DNA of 64,000 nucleotides, taken from assembly GCA_016617855.1 (NCBI GenBank), contig JAECUM010017555.1, positions 1 to 64,000 of the forward strand, in the 5' to 3' direction. The notes under the pieces are model-generated. The model worked only from the letters and a program-made list of their open reading frames with translations. It ran no database searches and had not been told where the DNA came from. The translations under genes and the position numbers were made by a program. Shown here in pieces: positions 23,345-33,627 of the stretch (positions within the stretch are counted from its first letter, which is position 1; each line of letters starts with the position of its first letter). The DNA is from Megalonaias nervosa. Taxonomy: Eukaryota; Mollusca; Bivalvia; Unionida; Unionidae.

Positions 23345-24055
23345 AGTTCTGAATATTATTGTACTGTACAACACTTGTCTTTATTAGTGAAAAGTACGTC
23401 AGTGCGTGGTCTCAAAGTACTCCCCACACACTTTTTCAGCCTGATTATCAAGCTATTAAATGCTATTTTGTATTTAGTTTCTGGCATGCCCGACGGCTTT
23501 CAAATCGTCTGTACCTCACCGATTCATTGATAACGGAATTAAGCCAAAATCACATGGAGATAAATAGAACTGTACGGAGGATGGGGAAGAGTTTGGATGA
23601 GGAGCTCCTTCAGGAAGTCTGCCACGACGGCAGATTCATGCGCCGGTACGTTGGCTTGGAGTAGTTGGATATATCGGGTACCATTGCGCGGATTGATGCT
23701 TCGGTAGAGTTCCGTCATTTTTGGCAACATTATAGACGCATACAAATGACGAGTGACACAAGAGCTAGGCATTTGTAGCTGGACGACTGGGCCTTTCATA
23801 TCTGAAAATAATGCGTAGAAAACTTTCATGACCGATTATGTCGAGCGATTCGTGGTCTCGGCTCTTTTTCTCCTAAACCAAACTTTGTTATTTTCTCTTG
23901 GGTCGGTTTCAAAACAATAAGTTTCATCACCTGTGACTATCTCATTCAAACGTCTCTGGTCACTCTTTTCGTGTCTGAGACAATTTCAACCCGAGCTCAT
24001 TTCTGATCATTCCGCAAAAACTACGGGACCCGTCTAAGACAAACCTATCTGAGCT
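23345..24055 (-). pseudogene. Mariner-family transposase relic
   Basis: Reading the minus strand from about 24055, the sequence shows RRLNEIVTGDETYCF (the first catalytic Asp region of mariner transposases), KVWFRRKRAETTNR, then LLQANVPAHESAVVADFL and LPHPPYS, which correspond to the DNAPAH and HPPYSPDLAP blocks. The second catalytic Asp is replaced (QANVPAH where family members have a DN pair). A frameshift follows PPYS, after which CDFGLIP and CGEYFE are readable in another frame. Terminal inverted repeats could not be found. This is a dead DNA transposon. Confidence 0.85.
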
Positions 24056-24151
24056 TCAGATGATTCTTTAATCTATTAAAATCAATTGTCAAATTAATGC
24101 CCGTGATAATAGAAATATTTTTCTCTGTGTATCGAGTATGTTCTTCAGTTG

Positions 24152-24212
24152 GACCCTACATTGCCGCCACTTCGTGCTCACCGGTCGCACGAAGTGGCAG
24201 CTATGTAGGGTC
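24152..24212. repeat. Foldback hairpin, 26-bp arms
   Basis: Left arm 24152-24177 and right arm 24187-24212 are reverse complements with two mismatches around a 9-base loop (tcaccggtc). The arms are GC-richer than the surroundings. It could be a palindromic MITE remnant or a transcribed hairpin; nothing decides between these. Confidence 0.9.
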
Positions 24213-24431
24213 ATCTTCCACTGAGTTGCGATCATCTTTAAGACAATGTGTGTTTGTATCTGTGTACGATTTTTATTTTGTTATTTTTAGCCGGGGATGG
24301 GTGTGTTCCAAACACCCTAGAACCAACTCCACTTTCCAATCCGGCCCTGTAGGTTTATGGAAATACAGGCTTGAGCAATACTCATAATATCAGATACATT
24401 TCTTAAATGGGAAAAGAAAGTGGATTCAAAA

Positions 24432-24486
24432 GCGATATCGCCTCTGTGGCGATAAATGTCATATCACCACTGTGGCGATATCGTTT
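24432..24486. repeat. Second palindrome containing gcgatatcgcc
   Basis: aaagcgatatcgcc at the left and ggcgatatcgttt at the right form imperfect arms of about 25 bp, with an internal tggcgat/atcacca extension. It lies only 220 bp from the previous hairpin. Confidence 0.8.
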
Positions 24487-26206
24487 TTTCTGAATGAGAT
24501 ATTTCAGCTTGTCATTATAAAATATATAATAAAGCGTTGTGTGTGAAAATAATTTTTTCTATTTTTGGAAGCACGTGATTCCACAGTACATCGCGTTTCG
24601 TCAAGCGCTCTGTTCCAGCAACCTTAACCCCTGCCTTCACCAGTTGTTCTCAAATTCCAGATAAATACACGGGTTATACATATTTTATTTGGTTCGAACA
24701 TTCCATTAAACACTAGGGGAGAGTATAACTTGAAGATAAAAGCCTTAACTGAGTTTAAACTTAAAGCATACGTACTTCATATTCAACACACTCATCCTTT
24801 CGATTTACTTTAAAATAAATCCCAGGAAAAGTGGATTTTGTTAAATTTTACTCCAAGAATAGATGAAAGCAGCTTAAATAAGATACTTTTCACGCTCATG
24901 TATTTTTTTTTTTTTTAAAAAGAGCTATGTAACCATGTTTGTATCAATCTTATTCAATGAAGCTTCTTCTAGTAGAAACGCATTAAATACCTTCATTTTT
25001 TAAAGGAAAGAGAAGAAAGTTGTGGAAGATTCAAAGGAGCCAATTCCACATAGTATCAGAACAAATTGGTTCGACTAAAAGTTGGTCATTCATATGCGAC
25101 GCCCAAAAATAATCGACCAACCTCGAAAAATCATCTGATCATGCTTAGAATGTCATTACGGAATTTATTTCCATTTAGAATGCCTCAGTCCGCATTCATC
25201 GGTCTTAGCACCATGTTTCAAGTTATATCTGCCTTACGTCAAACCAAAAATTGTCCAGATTTTCTATATACCACTATTCCGCATACATTACCGACATAAT
25301 TCCGAACTTTGCTGGGATTGTCAAATATGTTTCGATCGGAGTTTAGCGAAGTAAGGTTTCATCTTTTGCATTATGCCCATTGTATTATTTTTGATATTTT
25401 GTATAATTTTTAATCGAAAATGTGCGTCTGATGTTACAAATGCTGTGAAAATGTGAGTTTTCTTTCCTCCCATTCGTATAAAATTAACGTATGTTTTTAA
25501 TGCCAAAAAATAAAGAGAATATATAAATATTAATTTTTAAAGAATTTTGCATAGAAAGTTCAAAAGAAAACATGCTTGACTTTAATTAGGTTTGATTAAG
25601 TTATGAGCTTTCTGTTACTGCAACATAACACCGATTGCAACGATAAGATGAAGATATGGCGTAGCAAGAATTTCTGCTCCCATCCATACCCTCGCAGAAC
25701 TTAATTCTGGAGGACCCCACCCAACGAAAACAAGTTGTTTGATTTTACATATCGATGGATATAAAATGAACACCCCTCCCTCAAATTTTGCTATGTGTTG
25801 AAAGATAGGTTGTTGTCTATTATTTTGCATTCTAAAACTATTTAAATAGTTATTTTATAAAAACAACGCTCCTAATTCTAGGTAGAAATAAGTATCGAGG
25901 AGCATTCTGAATGGGCATTTTAAAGAGTCCTGCATGACACTGGCATGGTAAGTTTACTTTTTTCTTCTTAAGCAATATATTCTGTATCTACCACTATTCT
26001 GTATCTATCACTTGCTGTTCGAAATAATAATATTTGAAAAGCGTCATGGTCACCATTAGTAACATTTGACTTCTATCGAAGGATACAAATAGTTTTCTAT
26101 TCTAAATATACTATATTTTTAAACGCTATCAGTTTCCTTACAAAGTATAATTACATTGTTATATCCATATATAACAATAATTTGGAATTTGTTTTTATGT
26201 ATGTTT

Positions 26207-26209
<3 letters not shown>
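24487..26209. other. Unassigned intergenic DNA
   Basis: No gene or repeat family recognised. Open frames at 25066-25299 and on the reverse strand lack domain signatures. Confidence 0.5.

Positions 26210-26251
<42 letters not shown>
26210..26251. repeat. (GA)n microsatellite
   Basis: About 21 GA dinucleotides. A downstream A-rich run (26581-26618) interrupted by a single C may be an old poly(A) tail, but no retroelement body precedes it. Confidence 0.97.
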
Positions 26252-26253
<2 letters not shown>

Positions 26254-27285
26254 TGAAACCTCCTGCATTACATTAGAATCTGTTGTATCCGAAATTCATT
26301 CATCGATTTATTCGAACCAAGTCTGTATCCTCAGAACGTACAGATTTGGCATCACCTATGCTGATTGGAATATGTTACAGTACTTGTGTCATATAGGGAG
26401 AGTGCTAATTTAAGTTGTTAGAACTTGTGCCCAATCCCATTGTATCCTACTGTGACAGTAAAAGATGTTTTTTAAAAAGCCTATACTGATTAATCGGATA
26501 ATGGAAACTTCCTTTTATGAGAACGTAATTACCTTACCCGATAAGGAATACCCTATTTATCTTAACTCATCGGGGAACACGAAAAAAAAAAAAAAAAAAA
26601 CAAAAAAAAAAAAAAACATCCGGATCAATCAAAATTCGGATTAATGGGTTTTGGTGATACATTTATTTTCGATAAACTGTAATCAAGATTACAAGATTTC
26701 AAAAATTTAGGGTCGACTGTTTTTAACAAATTTAAATATGGGGTCCCATCCTATAAAAGACTCAATATGTATCTTCTGTGCTCACGCTTTGAATGAAAAA
26801 ATAAAAGATGCAAAAATAAAAATACGATGATGAGAGACTGTGTCTTATTTACACTAACTGTTTGTCGAGCTCACGTTAGTGGAAAAACGACAACAGCAGT
26901 CATTTTCCAGTGGCTACGACAGCGCTTATTGTTTCTTAAAGTGAAAGCGTCAACAGTTTCTTATGGTTTTTGTTGCCGTTTTATTTTATGTTTTGATGTG
27001 CAAATATTTCCTAAACCACTTGACAAATTCTCATCTTACCTGGCATGAATCATTATGAAGCTAAGGCCAATAATTCTACGAAACGCGCGCTAGTCCCTTT
27101 TGAAATTGCTGTCAAGGTCACAAAAATGTGTTTTAAGGACTTGTTTTCAATTTTTAGCTCACTATAGTGTCTATATTTCTGATAGGATTTTGATCAAATG
27201 TAGTAAATAGGCATACGTCATCAGAATCTTGGTTAAGTATGCTTACAAGCGAAATTACGGTAGTAATATGCGCGTAAATAGCGAC
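26252..27285. other. Unassigned intergenic DNA
   Basis: Apart from the A-rich run at 26581-26618 I see no feature here. Confidence 0.45.
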
Positions 27286-27349
27286 AAATGGGCCTCTACG
27301 GCGACAAGGGGAAGTCTTATGTTAAATTTCTCCATGGGTTAACCTAAGC

Positions 27350-27383
<34 letters not shown>

Positions 27384-27550
27384 CCTCAACCCGGTAACAG
27401 TGTTACAATTGGCTGACCTCAGTTGGGGGTGACTTAGCAAGTATTGCAGTTGACCTCAATAAGAGCCACTTGGGGGGACAATGGAAAATCCCATGTGAAG
27501 TTCTCCATTAGGTTAACATGCGGGGGCACTATGGCCTCAAATATGGCACT
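27286..27550. repeat. Two-copy ~170-bp duplication with (TG)n
   Basis: The word order gRcgacaaggg, catggg/cattaggttaac, then tggcctcaa occurs at 27298-27390 and again at 27474-27540. The first copy contains a (TG)n microsatellite at about 27352-27382. Confidence 0.65.
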
Positions 27551-28029
27551 TGGGGATATTAATGGTAAAGGGTTATAAGTTTGAGTTGAAAGATCATAGA
27601 GGCAAAACACACACTTTTAGGCAGCAAGCTACCCCATCCAATCAAAATTAAGTTGTTCAGATTTGAACACTGTTCCTACATGACCGAGACAAGGGGGCAC
27701 AAAACTTGAATGGACTGATAAAAAAGCAATTTTCCACTGCCAGTCCGTGTTTGCACCATTACCATTCACTCCAATACACCTGTAATGGCTTCCCTCTGTT
27801 ACATAGTCATACTTTCGATGTTAATCTTACAAAGTATCCTTTTTAGGTCAATTGCCCCCACCATTTTAGGCTGATGTAGAGTGCACCACGCTATTGGTTT
27901 GTTGGATTACATATTAAGGGTGGCAACTCATAAAATCCAATAAATGCCGCTAGGACAAAGCACCAATATATCTGTTCAATCCGCCAAGGTGTAGATAGGG
28001 TTATCATATTGGAACCTTGGCTAGCGAAA
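27551..28029. other. Unassigned DNA
   Basis: No recognisable gene. On the minus strand a short open frame at about 28128-28024 (MENNKTEKLQEAVDIM...) resembles the one at 29906-29703 and belongs to the virus-like segment described next. Confidence 0.4.
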
Positions 28030-28150
28030 ATGGTACCACTGAGACTCGGCTTGCGCTAGTAGCTGTACTAAACCCACCATAATATCTACCGCTTCCTGCA
28101 ACTTTTCGGTCTTGTTATTCTCCATAGTTTCTTCTTGTCTGAATGACGAC

Positions 28151-28372
28151 GACCGCTCCGGTGGCGTAGTTAGAGCGTCCGACTCGGGTGCGGGAAGTCG
28201 CTGGTTCGAACCCCGGCCGTATCATACCAAAGATTTACAAAAATGTTATAATAGCTGCCTCGCTTGGCGCTCATCATTAAGAGGGTAGTATTAGGACTGA
28301 TTAGCCTGGTGTCAGGATAATGTTACTGGGTGGGACATCACGCTACATGTCTGTGGCATGATACATCTAAAT
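28151..28372 (+). mobile_element. tRNA-derived SINE, family A, copy 1
   Basis: Begins gaccgctccggtggcgtagt with an A-box (TGGCGTAGTTAGAGCG) and a B-box (GGTTCGAACCC), followed by a tRNA-unrelated body (gctgcctcgcttggcgctca, then gtgtcaggataatg and gggtgggacatca). The same sequence lies in reverse at 58866-59128. It has inserted within the left part of the virus-like segment. Confidence 0.85.
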
Positions 28373-28377
28373 CACAC

Positions 28378-28455
28378 ACACACGTCTGATGGATAATGGT
28401 AAGACTGACTAACGCACCGATTTAAATGCCTGAAACACGGTAGTGAAGGAAAACA
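28378..28455 (-). promoter_or_regulatory. Repeated promoter-like motif, copy 1 (TATA-like core decayed)
   Basis: On the minus strand the motif reads ATGTTTTCCTTCAC, a GTGTTTCAGG block, then CATTTAAATCGGTGCGTTAG and TCAGTC. Copies 2 and 3 have CATATAAG and CATATAAA in place of CATTTAAA. About 90 bp upstream is also shared with copy 2. Function as a promoter is inference. Confidence 0.45.
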
Positions 28456-28624
28456 TCCCTCACACAAACTATATATAACAAAAAAGACCAAAGCGTCCAA
28501 AAGAAATATCGCGCCAACCTAAACAAAACTCTCACTGCCACAAGATTTTACATAAAAACACACTGTAGTCCATACAAACACACATTCCATAATGAAATTT
28601 TTTTGTGACAAAAGAAAAAGACAA

Positions 28625-28641
28625 ACGCATACATACATACA

Positions 28642-28675
<34 letters not shown>

Positions 28676-28800
28676 CATACATGCATGCATGCATGCATAC
28701 ATGAATGCATACACCAAACCTACAAAACACATTTTGAAAATGAAAAGTTGTTTTGATAAAGACAAAACATGCATACATACATACATACACACATACAATA
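28625..28800. repeat. (ATAC)n microsatellites in a degenerate ~100-bp tandem repeat
   Basis: ATAC runs at 28628-28690 and 28770-28790 lie within three loosely similar units that share atacaaacacacatt and gacaaa words (28574-28950). All open frames across it are repeat artefacts. Confidence 0.85.
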
Positions 28801-29058
28801 AATCTGCAAAACACAACCACACTATTGTACAAGCAAGGTAGTAGGTGTTTATAGACACACCACTAAATCCTATATACAAACACACATTGCGCAAGGGAAA
28901 GGGATTTAACTGCAGGGAAAGACAAAGAAATACACACATACAAACACAGCAAATTTGGCAAAATGATTAGTCTCTTTTCTAGAGATTTGGTTGGCTCTGA
29001 AAATAGCCTTTTGTTTTCTAGTACACCTAGTTAATGCCCGCACCTCCCAGGCCAAGAA

Positions 29059-29534
29059 CTACAAACACACACCGTCGACTCCAGTGATCTCCACCCAGGG
29101 ATTGATAAAGACGGGGAGTGCTGAAGGGGGTGGTTTGGCTTCAGAGCACCAATACTCCGTTTCAGGGACTCTGAAGGTTGTTTTTGTTTGTTTCCCTTGG
29201 TAGTCGACGCCATGGCTGTAATTGCTCCGGTAATGGTTGCTGCTGCTACTGCTGATGTGGTAGCTCCAGAACCCAGTCCTTAGTCTGGAGGAAACAACTC
29301 TTTGTTGTGGCGGTTGTCTCTTTGGTAGTGTCCTCACCACAGGCTTCACACTGCAGGTCTGCCGCATCATCAGATGAGTCAGTACCCTTTCTTCTCTTCC
29401 TCTTCTTTCTTTTACTTTTGGTCCTCTAGAGCTGCTTCCTCCTTTATGGCTCCTTCACTAGTTTGTCCAGGAAGCGACGAGCATATTCCTTGTGCACCCG
29501 AGGCTCCAAAGGTTTTTGCAGCCTTCCCATTTTT
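29059..29534 (-). pseudogene. Virus-like segment: unrecognised broken ORF region
   Basis: A minus-strand ATG at 29534 (MGRLQKPLEPRVHKEYARR...) sits directly after promoter-like motif copy 2 but stops after 28 codons. Other frames continue with a Lys/Glu-rich stretch and QCEACGEDTTKE before ending. It looks like one gene broken by stops and frameshifts. I do not recognise the protein; only the Lys-rich N-terminal part and a CxxC pair can be described. Confidence 0.35.
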
Positions 29535-29720
29535 GGGGTGTTGATGCGTTAACGATGGGTACCTAACTGACGAACGCGACAACTTATATGCCTAAAGCAC
29601 GGGCGTGAAGGAAAATATCCCTTATACAAGCTACACAACACAAATAAGACCCCAACATGCAAAGCAAATATTGCGCAGACCTTAAAGAAACTCCCTCTAC
29701 TTTTATAAACAAATATACTG
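29530..29720 (-). promoter_or_regulatory. Repeated promoter-like motif, copy 2
   Basis: Minus strand: upstream block with TGCGCAATATTTGCTTTG, then ATATTTTCCTTCACGCCC, GGCATATAAGTTGTCGCG and TTCGTCAG. It aligns with copy 1 over about 130 bp. The TATA-like box lies about 50 bp upstream of the ATG at 29534. Confidence 0.5.
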
Positions 29721-29906
29721 GATTTTCTTTTGATGTCCATGCCTCTCCGTCCACTCTTCTTCCTTCTTTATTTCTTCACCGAAGACCTCTTCTATTAGGT
29801 CTTTTACATTTTTCAACATCCTCGTTTTCTCCATTTCCGCTGGCTTCTGAATCAGGTTTTGCAAATGCACCAAGGCTTCGTTTAGCTTTGCTGACATTGA
29901 AGTCAT
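29703..29906 (-). CDS. Small ORF of the virus-like segment
   Basis: A 67-codon open frame (MTSMSAKLNEALVHLQNLI...) predicted to be largely helical and rich in Glu and Lys. A shorter relative (MENNKTEKLQEAVDIMVGL) occurs at about 28128-28024, again on the minus strand and below a copy of the promoter-like motif. Similarity of the two suggests duplication of a small accessory gene. No function can be assigned. Confidence 0.35.
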   Translation of the reverse strand: MTSMSAKLNEALVHLQNLIQKPAEMEKTRMLKNVKDLIEEVFGEEIKKEEEWTERHGHQKKIQYICL

Positions 29907-30480
29907 GTTACTTGTTGACGAGTCTACAATGAGTGGCTATACTGTCTGTCTGTCAGTTGGATTTACTTCGCATGCGTCCATTCGGAAACGTGCGTAGAGT
30001 TAGTCCACAAGTGTACTACTTAGTTTCTCGTCGGGTGGCAGGTCTACAAGTGCAGCCACCCGACACAATACTGCACGCATAGCGTGCTACTGAGTTGACC
30101 GTCGAATCAGAATGGAGCCACCATCCGATGCCACCCCGATTCTGTGCAAGCATGCACTTCGGGGATATTAGAGTTTCTGACTAATTGTAATCGTCTTACC
30201 AGTTCGTCTTGATTATGTCTGTTTGAGGCCTGGAAGGGAAAGTATCGTCAACGGGCTGCGATGCCACAGACTGGGTCCACTTCATCCAGGGATCTTGTGT
30301 CCTAATGGTGTCAGGATAAATTGCCAAAACAAAACAGCCCTTTTTAGGGCTACCCAGATCTCTAGAAAAGGGACTGTTCTGTGCTTATTGGCGTTAGATG
30401 ATGCTGGTATCAAATAGTGCATCTATCTAATGTACCTTTATTTGTATATTTTAGGTTTTGTTTATATTACTTAGTTTCAC
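29907..30480 (-). other. Stretch with hairpins, no gene recognised
   Basis: Contains a 10-bp-arm hairpin (gtcgggtggc ... gccacccgac, about 30031-30065) and a nearby cagaat...attctg palindrome (30108-30144). A minus-strand open frame (MHYLIPASSNANKHRT...) below promoter-like motif copy 3 is short and unrecognised. Confidence 0.4.
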
Positions 30481-30489
30481 TTTGTGCGG

Positions 30490-30592
30490 GTGGGCCTGCT
30501 GGGCTAGACTAATAAACGCACCGCTTTATATGTCGCAAGCACAGATACGATGGAAAGCACCTCTGTGATTTGGAAACGTGAAGGAAAACATG
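30490..30592 (-). promoter_or_regulatory. Repeated promoter-like motif, copy 3
   Basis: Minus strand: ATGTTTTCCTTCACGTTTCC, a 30-base insertion relative to the other copies, then GACATATAAAGCGGTGCGTT. This has the best TATA-like box of the three copies. Confidence 0.5.
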
Positions 30593-30828
30593 AATCCAGA
30601 GTGATAGAAATGTGAACGAGCATATACGACATGCACCATTTTTTCAAAAATCAACATTTTTAATCACAGGAAGAAGCTTCTCAAACAATAAATACAAATC
30701 AGCAATTCGACAGTTTTATACAAGAGCATATTTACAAAGTTGACAACGCTGTGGAGTTAAATTCCACTTCCACTGATCCATGTTATTTGGTCATCGATGC
30801 ACACTATGTTTCTAGCTAAAGACAAATG

Positions 30829-31281
30829 TTACCCATAATGTTCAAAAGACCATCTTTGTACTTTATCATTGTTTCTAGAGTATTCACGATCAAAACAAGT
30901 TACTAAATGTCCTAAGGGATATCTAAGACTGCGTTCATGAAGAAAATAAATACAATATTGTCCACACACCATGGAATCTGTTCCTCGTAATCTTACATTA
31001 CTGAATCAAGTCGACGCAGCATTTCTTCTCATACAGCCAATGATGTCGTTTTCCAAAGGCGTTTATACATAAGAATTGAAATAGTCCACACTATGATCGT
31101 TGGGAAAGTAGACGGCGACCCAGTGGGTTCTTGGTTGATGACTGTCGTCTGCGATGACGATATAGGCTTGAATGTCTTTAGATTTGCGATGAAAAAGTTC
31201 ATCTTTAGTACACTTCACAGTATTCTAAGAAACCGTGTAGGAACTCTGCGTCAAAAGATAATGAAGTTCCCAGGTATCCAT
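30829..31281 (-). pseudogene. Adenain-type (Polinton PRO) cysteine protease, broken
   Basis: The start lies at 31281 (MDTWELHYLLTQSSY). HWVAVYFPNDHSVDYFNSY carries the catalytic His and the Asp region, and VCGQYCIYFL holds the catalytic Cys. These are the hallmark blocks of the adenovirus-type maturation protease found in Polintons, which cleaves capsid proteins during assembly. In-frame stops occur after the first third, after the His/Asp block and again before the Cys block, so it is dead. It lies about 80 bp downstream of the small CxxC gene on the same strand. Confidence 0.8.
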
Positions 31282-31359
31282 TTTTATTTCACAGATAAAG
31301 ATGAGTCATCAATTCAATCCTGACATTTTCCTTGAAAATATCTCAAAAAGTAAGTTGCT

Positions 31360-31801
31360 CTACGGCTCGTCTCCGCACTCTGACAAGAGGGCTTCGATAT
31401 ATTGGATCTCCAGAGAAGTCAATGGAGGGAAGGAAAGGTCACTCAAGTCTTTATACCAATGATGCAACACTTTCTTGTCGGATACGAAACTCCAAATGTC
31501 ATCCAGATACTCTTCCAATTTTTCTTCTTGGCTCATCATCATACATTTATCGTGCTGAATCTGACTGGGATGATCAGTTTGACATTCAAAACAATGCTCA
31601 TGGATCAGATCTGTAATTCGTTCAGCTAGGTCGTTAGCAAAACAGAAGACTAAATGTTCTTCTTGTTCTAGCCATCTAGACATCATTACTGTCTCTTTGT
31701 CTTTTTCTTCTGTAGATTTGTTTTCTTGTTCTGGCTCGAAGACATCCTGTCACCCATCTCAAAGATTCTCCGTATTCAAAAGATGGTTCGTATTCTTCCA
31801 T
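31360..31801 (-). pseudogene. Small CxxC accessory gene of the virus-like segment
   Basis: An ATG at 31801 follows the capsid gene stop by only a few bases. The first ~19 codons (MEEYEPSFEYGESLRWVTG) are in one frame. After a frame break near 31740 the rest is open to the stop at 31360, including an uninterrupted 108-codon frame from 31686. Visible features are a C-x2-C-x3-H-x5-H-x2-C cluster (starting CFEC), an acidic linker and a helical C-terminus. The cluster could bind zinc. I do not recognise a named family; position suggests a capsid-associated or regulatory accessory protein. Confidence 0.55.
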
Positions 31802-31806
31802 AGCTT

Positions 31807-33071
31807 CTAATAGTCTAGAATCGCTTCTCTCAAGCTGTTAAATTCCAGAGTATTATCAAATTCTGCATACAAGATAACGTTCACCGTCTTAGGCAGAGCT
31901 GTGACAAACTGATGTTCTACACGAAGTTGGCCTGATTTTATAGGGTGATATGTTCTTCGTTGCTGCCTTGGTCAGGAGTGAAGTCAAAACTTCACAAAGC
32001 AAAACCCTCATACATAATCCTCGTACGAAATGCCGTAGCTAATTTCGGTGCTAACTGTGTCGTCATACAGAGACAAGTAAGATCTCGAGTAATATTTATG
32101 ATCAAATTTAAGTTTGAAGGCTCCGGTTCAAAAGGTCTGGCCATCTCGACTGACTTCTATCTTGGACACGTTGAAGTGTTGAAACTCGAAGGATTTTGTT
32201 CGATGGTTCCGTTAAGGGCTAAATTGTCGACATTGCTGATGATTAAATGTTTGAGTATGATCTTCGATCTTGGATTGGAGTTCAGCGGCAATAATGAAGG
32301 TTTTCATTTCCACTCGTCGTATCGGATACTTGGCCGTCGTTTTGCTCAAAGTGTGACTTATGTTGTCTCCCACTTTAGGTAACACTTTGACACGACGCAC
32401 GTAGATTCGGGCTTCTTAGATGATAGTTTCATACTGACTTTCCTTATGAGCCGTCGAATAGAAGGCGGTACTACTTCGATTCAGTCTCACGCGGACATCA
32501 CTCCTTTCATCAAATACTTGTCTTGCAACCACATGTCCAAATTCAAATGATCCATCAGTTCTAAACTACGCCTTTGTTTGGTTTTGTTTCGACGTTCGTT
32601 AAATCCCACATTTCGGTCATTCACATAGAACTCTGTTTCGTTCAACTTGCCCAGTGTGTCAGGTTTCCTTACCACGGAAGCATCCAGATGTGTGATCTTG
32701 GCTTCTTTTCCGTATGTCAAAAGGTTTTCTAGGAAACGCTCGCTAACGGTAAGTATCCATATTGACCAGTTGCTACTGAAGTGCAAATCCACTTGGCTGA
32801 ACAATGAATGCATGAAATTGTTGACCAAAGTTTGTCATAGACGTCTAAATTACTGCCGTCCGAATAGACGACTTTGACTTTCAAATAGAAGTAACTGATA
32901 TTCAGATCGATTCAATGTTCGGTTTGTCCTTTGATTTCAAAATCCGTTAGGGGCTGAGGTAGTCAAAGACGAGATGGGATGAAATTCTGCCTATTTGGAT
33001 TGTCGCTTCGTCATCATGCAAAACAGATCTAGTTCTGACTCGTGCCATTCGCAAGAATCTCGTTGCATCAT
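31807..33071 (-). pseudogene. Major-capsid-type gene (F54H12.2-like), broken
   Basis: Begins at 33071 just after the preceding gene's stop and ends at 31807. Recognisable blocks in order: HESELDLFCM near the start, NNFMHSLFSQVDLHFSS (about 32820), MDHLNLDMWLQDKYLM (about 32530), LSKTTAKYPIRRVEMK (about 32330) and TVNVILYAEFDN near the end. These are the signature blocks of the F54H12.2-like capsid proteins of Polinton/adinto-like elements. At least two early stops (one about 36 codons in) and several frame changes separate the blocks. It formerly encoded the icosahedral shell protein; now non-functional. Confidence 0.82.
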
Positions 33072-33075
33072 TTTC

Positions 33076-33420
33076 TTAGTAATCAAAGACGTCTAATTTT
33101 CTGGCTGTTCTTCTTTTCTTAGTCTTTCTTGCAACGTGTTTATTAGTTCTGAAGTGGTGTCGACGTCTCGTTCTGCTCAGTCCTTGTTGTGACGTGAAAG
33201 AGTAATGAATGGCGTGGCCAGCAGCTTGCAGTGCATTGATAGGGGTCTCGCGGCTAGCCAAAAGGTCTTTTGCAGTTTAAAGCAAAACATTTTTGCCTGC
33301 TCTCACGAAAGCTTCTCTGGGGTTTTATTTGTCAATGACGACATTTTGGAGAATTTGTTTTCCTTGCATCAAAGCGGCATCTTTCAAAGCCTGCAATCCT
33401 CGAGTCACCGTCGGTTTTTA
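33076..33420 (-). pseudogene. pVI-like minor core gene, broken
   Basis: Minus strand, just upstream of the capsid gene with a 4-bp gap. GLQALKDAALMQGKQILQN is an amphipathic helix typical of pVI-like proteins, and the C-terminus is strongly basic (RTRRRHHFRTNKHVARKTKK) and ends DVFDY. Two in-frame stops interrupt the middle (near 33332 and 33282). In relatives this protein links capsid and core and is cleaved by the protease encoded downstream. Confidence 0.65.
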
Positions 33421-33627
33421 CATGGAGGCCAGCGTAAGAAAACAGACCTGAGCATATCTCCTAAATCATGTCTTCGTTGTCGAGCGACTCCTTAGTACAC
33501 AGGATACATGGGTTACAATTCACAGATACAGACGTTTTCGAAAATATAGTTTCACCGTTGCATTTCCTTTCGAGAATTTCATATTTTGTTGCAGATCTCC
33601 TTTTATACTAATGTTAACACTATCAAA

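Noticed and set aside
23220..24582. Word ttggaagcacgtgat at 23220 and 24567 as ends of a mobile element around the mariner relic
   Set aside because: Direct rather than inverted, no further similarity beside it, and it does not bracket the transposase at consistent distances.
28151..28225. Possible tRNA gene (A and B boxes)
   Set aside because: Arms do not pair as a tRNA and a SINE body follows; a second copy exists at 58.9-59.1 kb.
28519..28939. Several Met/Tyr/Cys-rich open frames on the minus strand
   Set aside because: Produced by ATAC/ATGC microsatellites; no conserved protein content.
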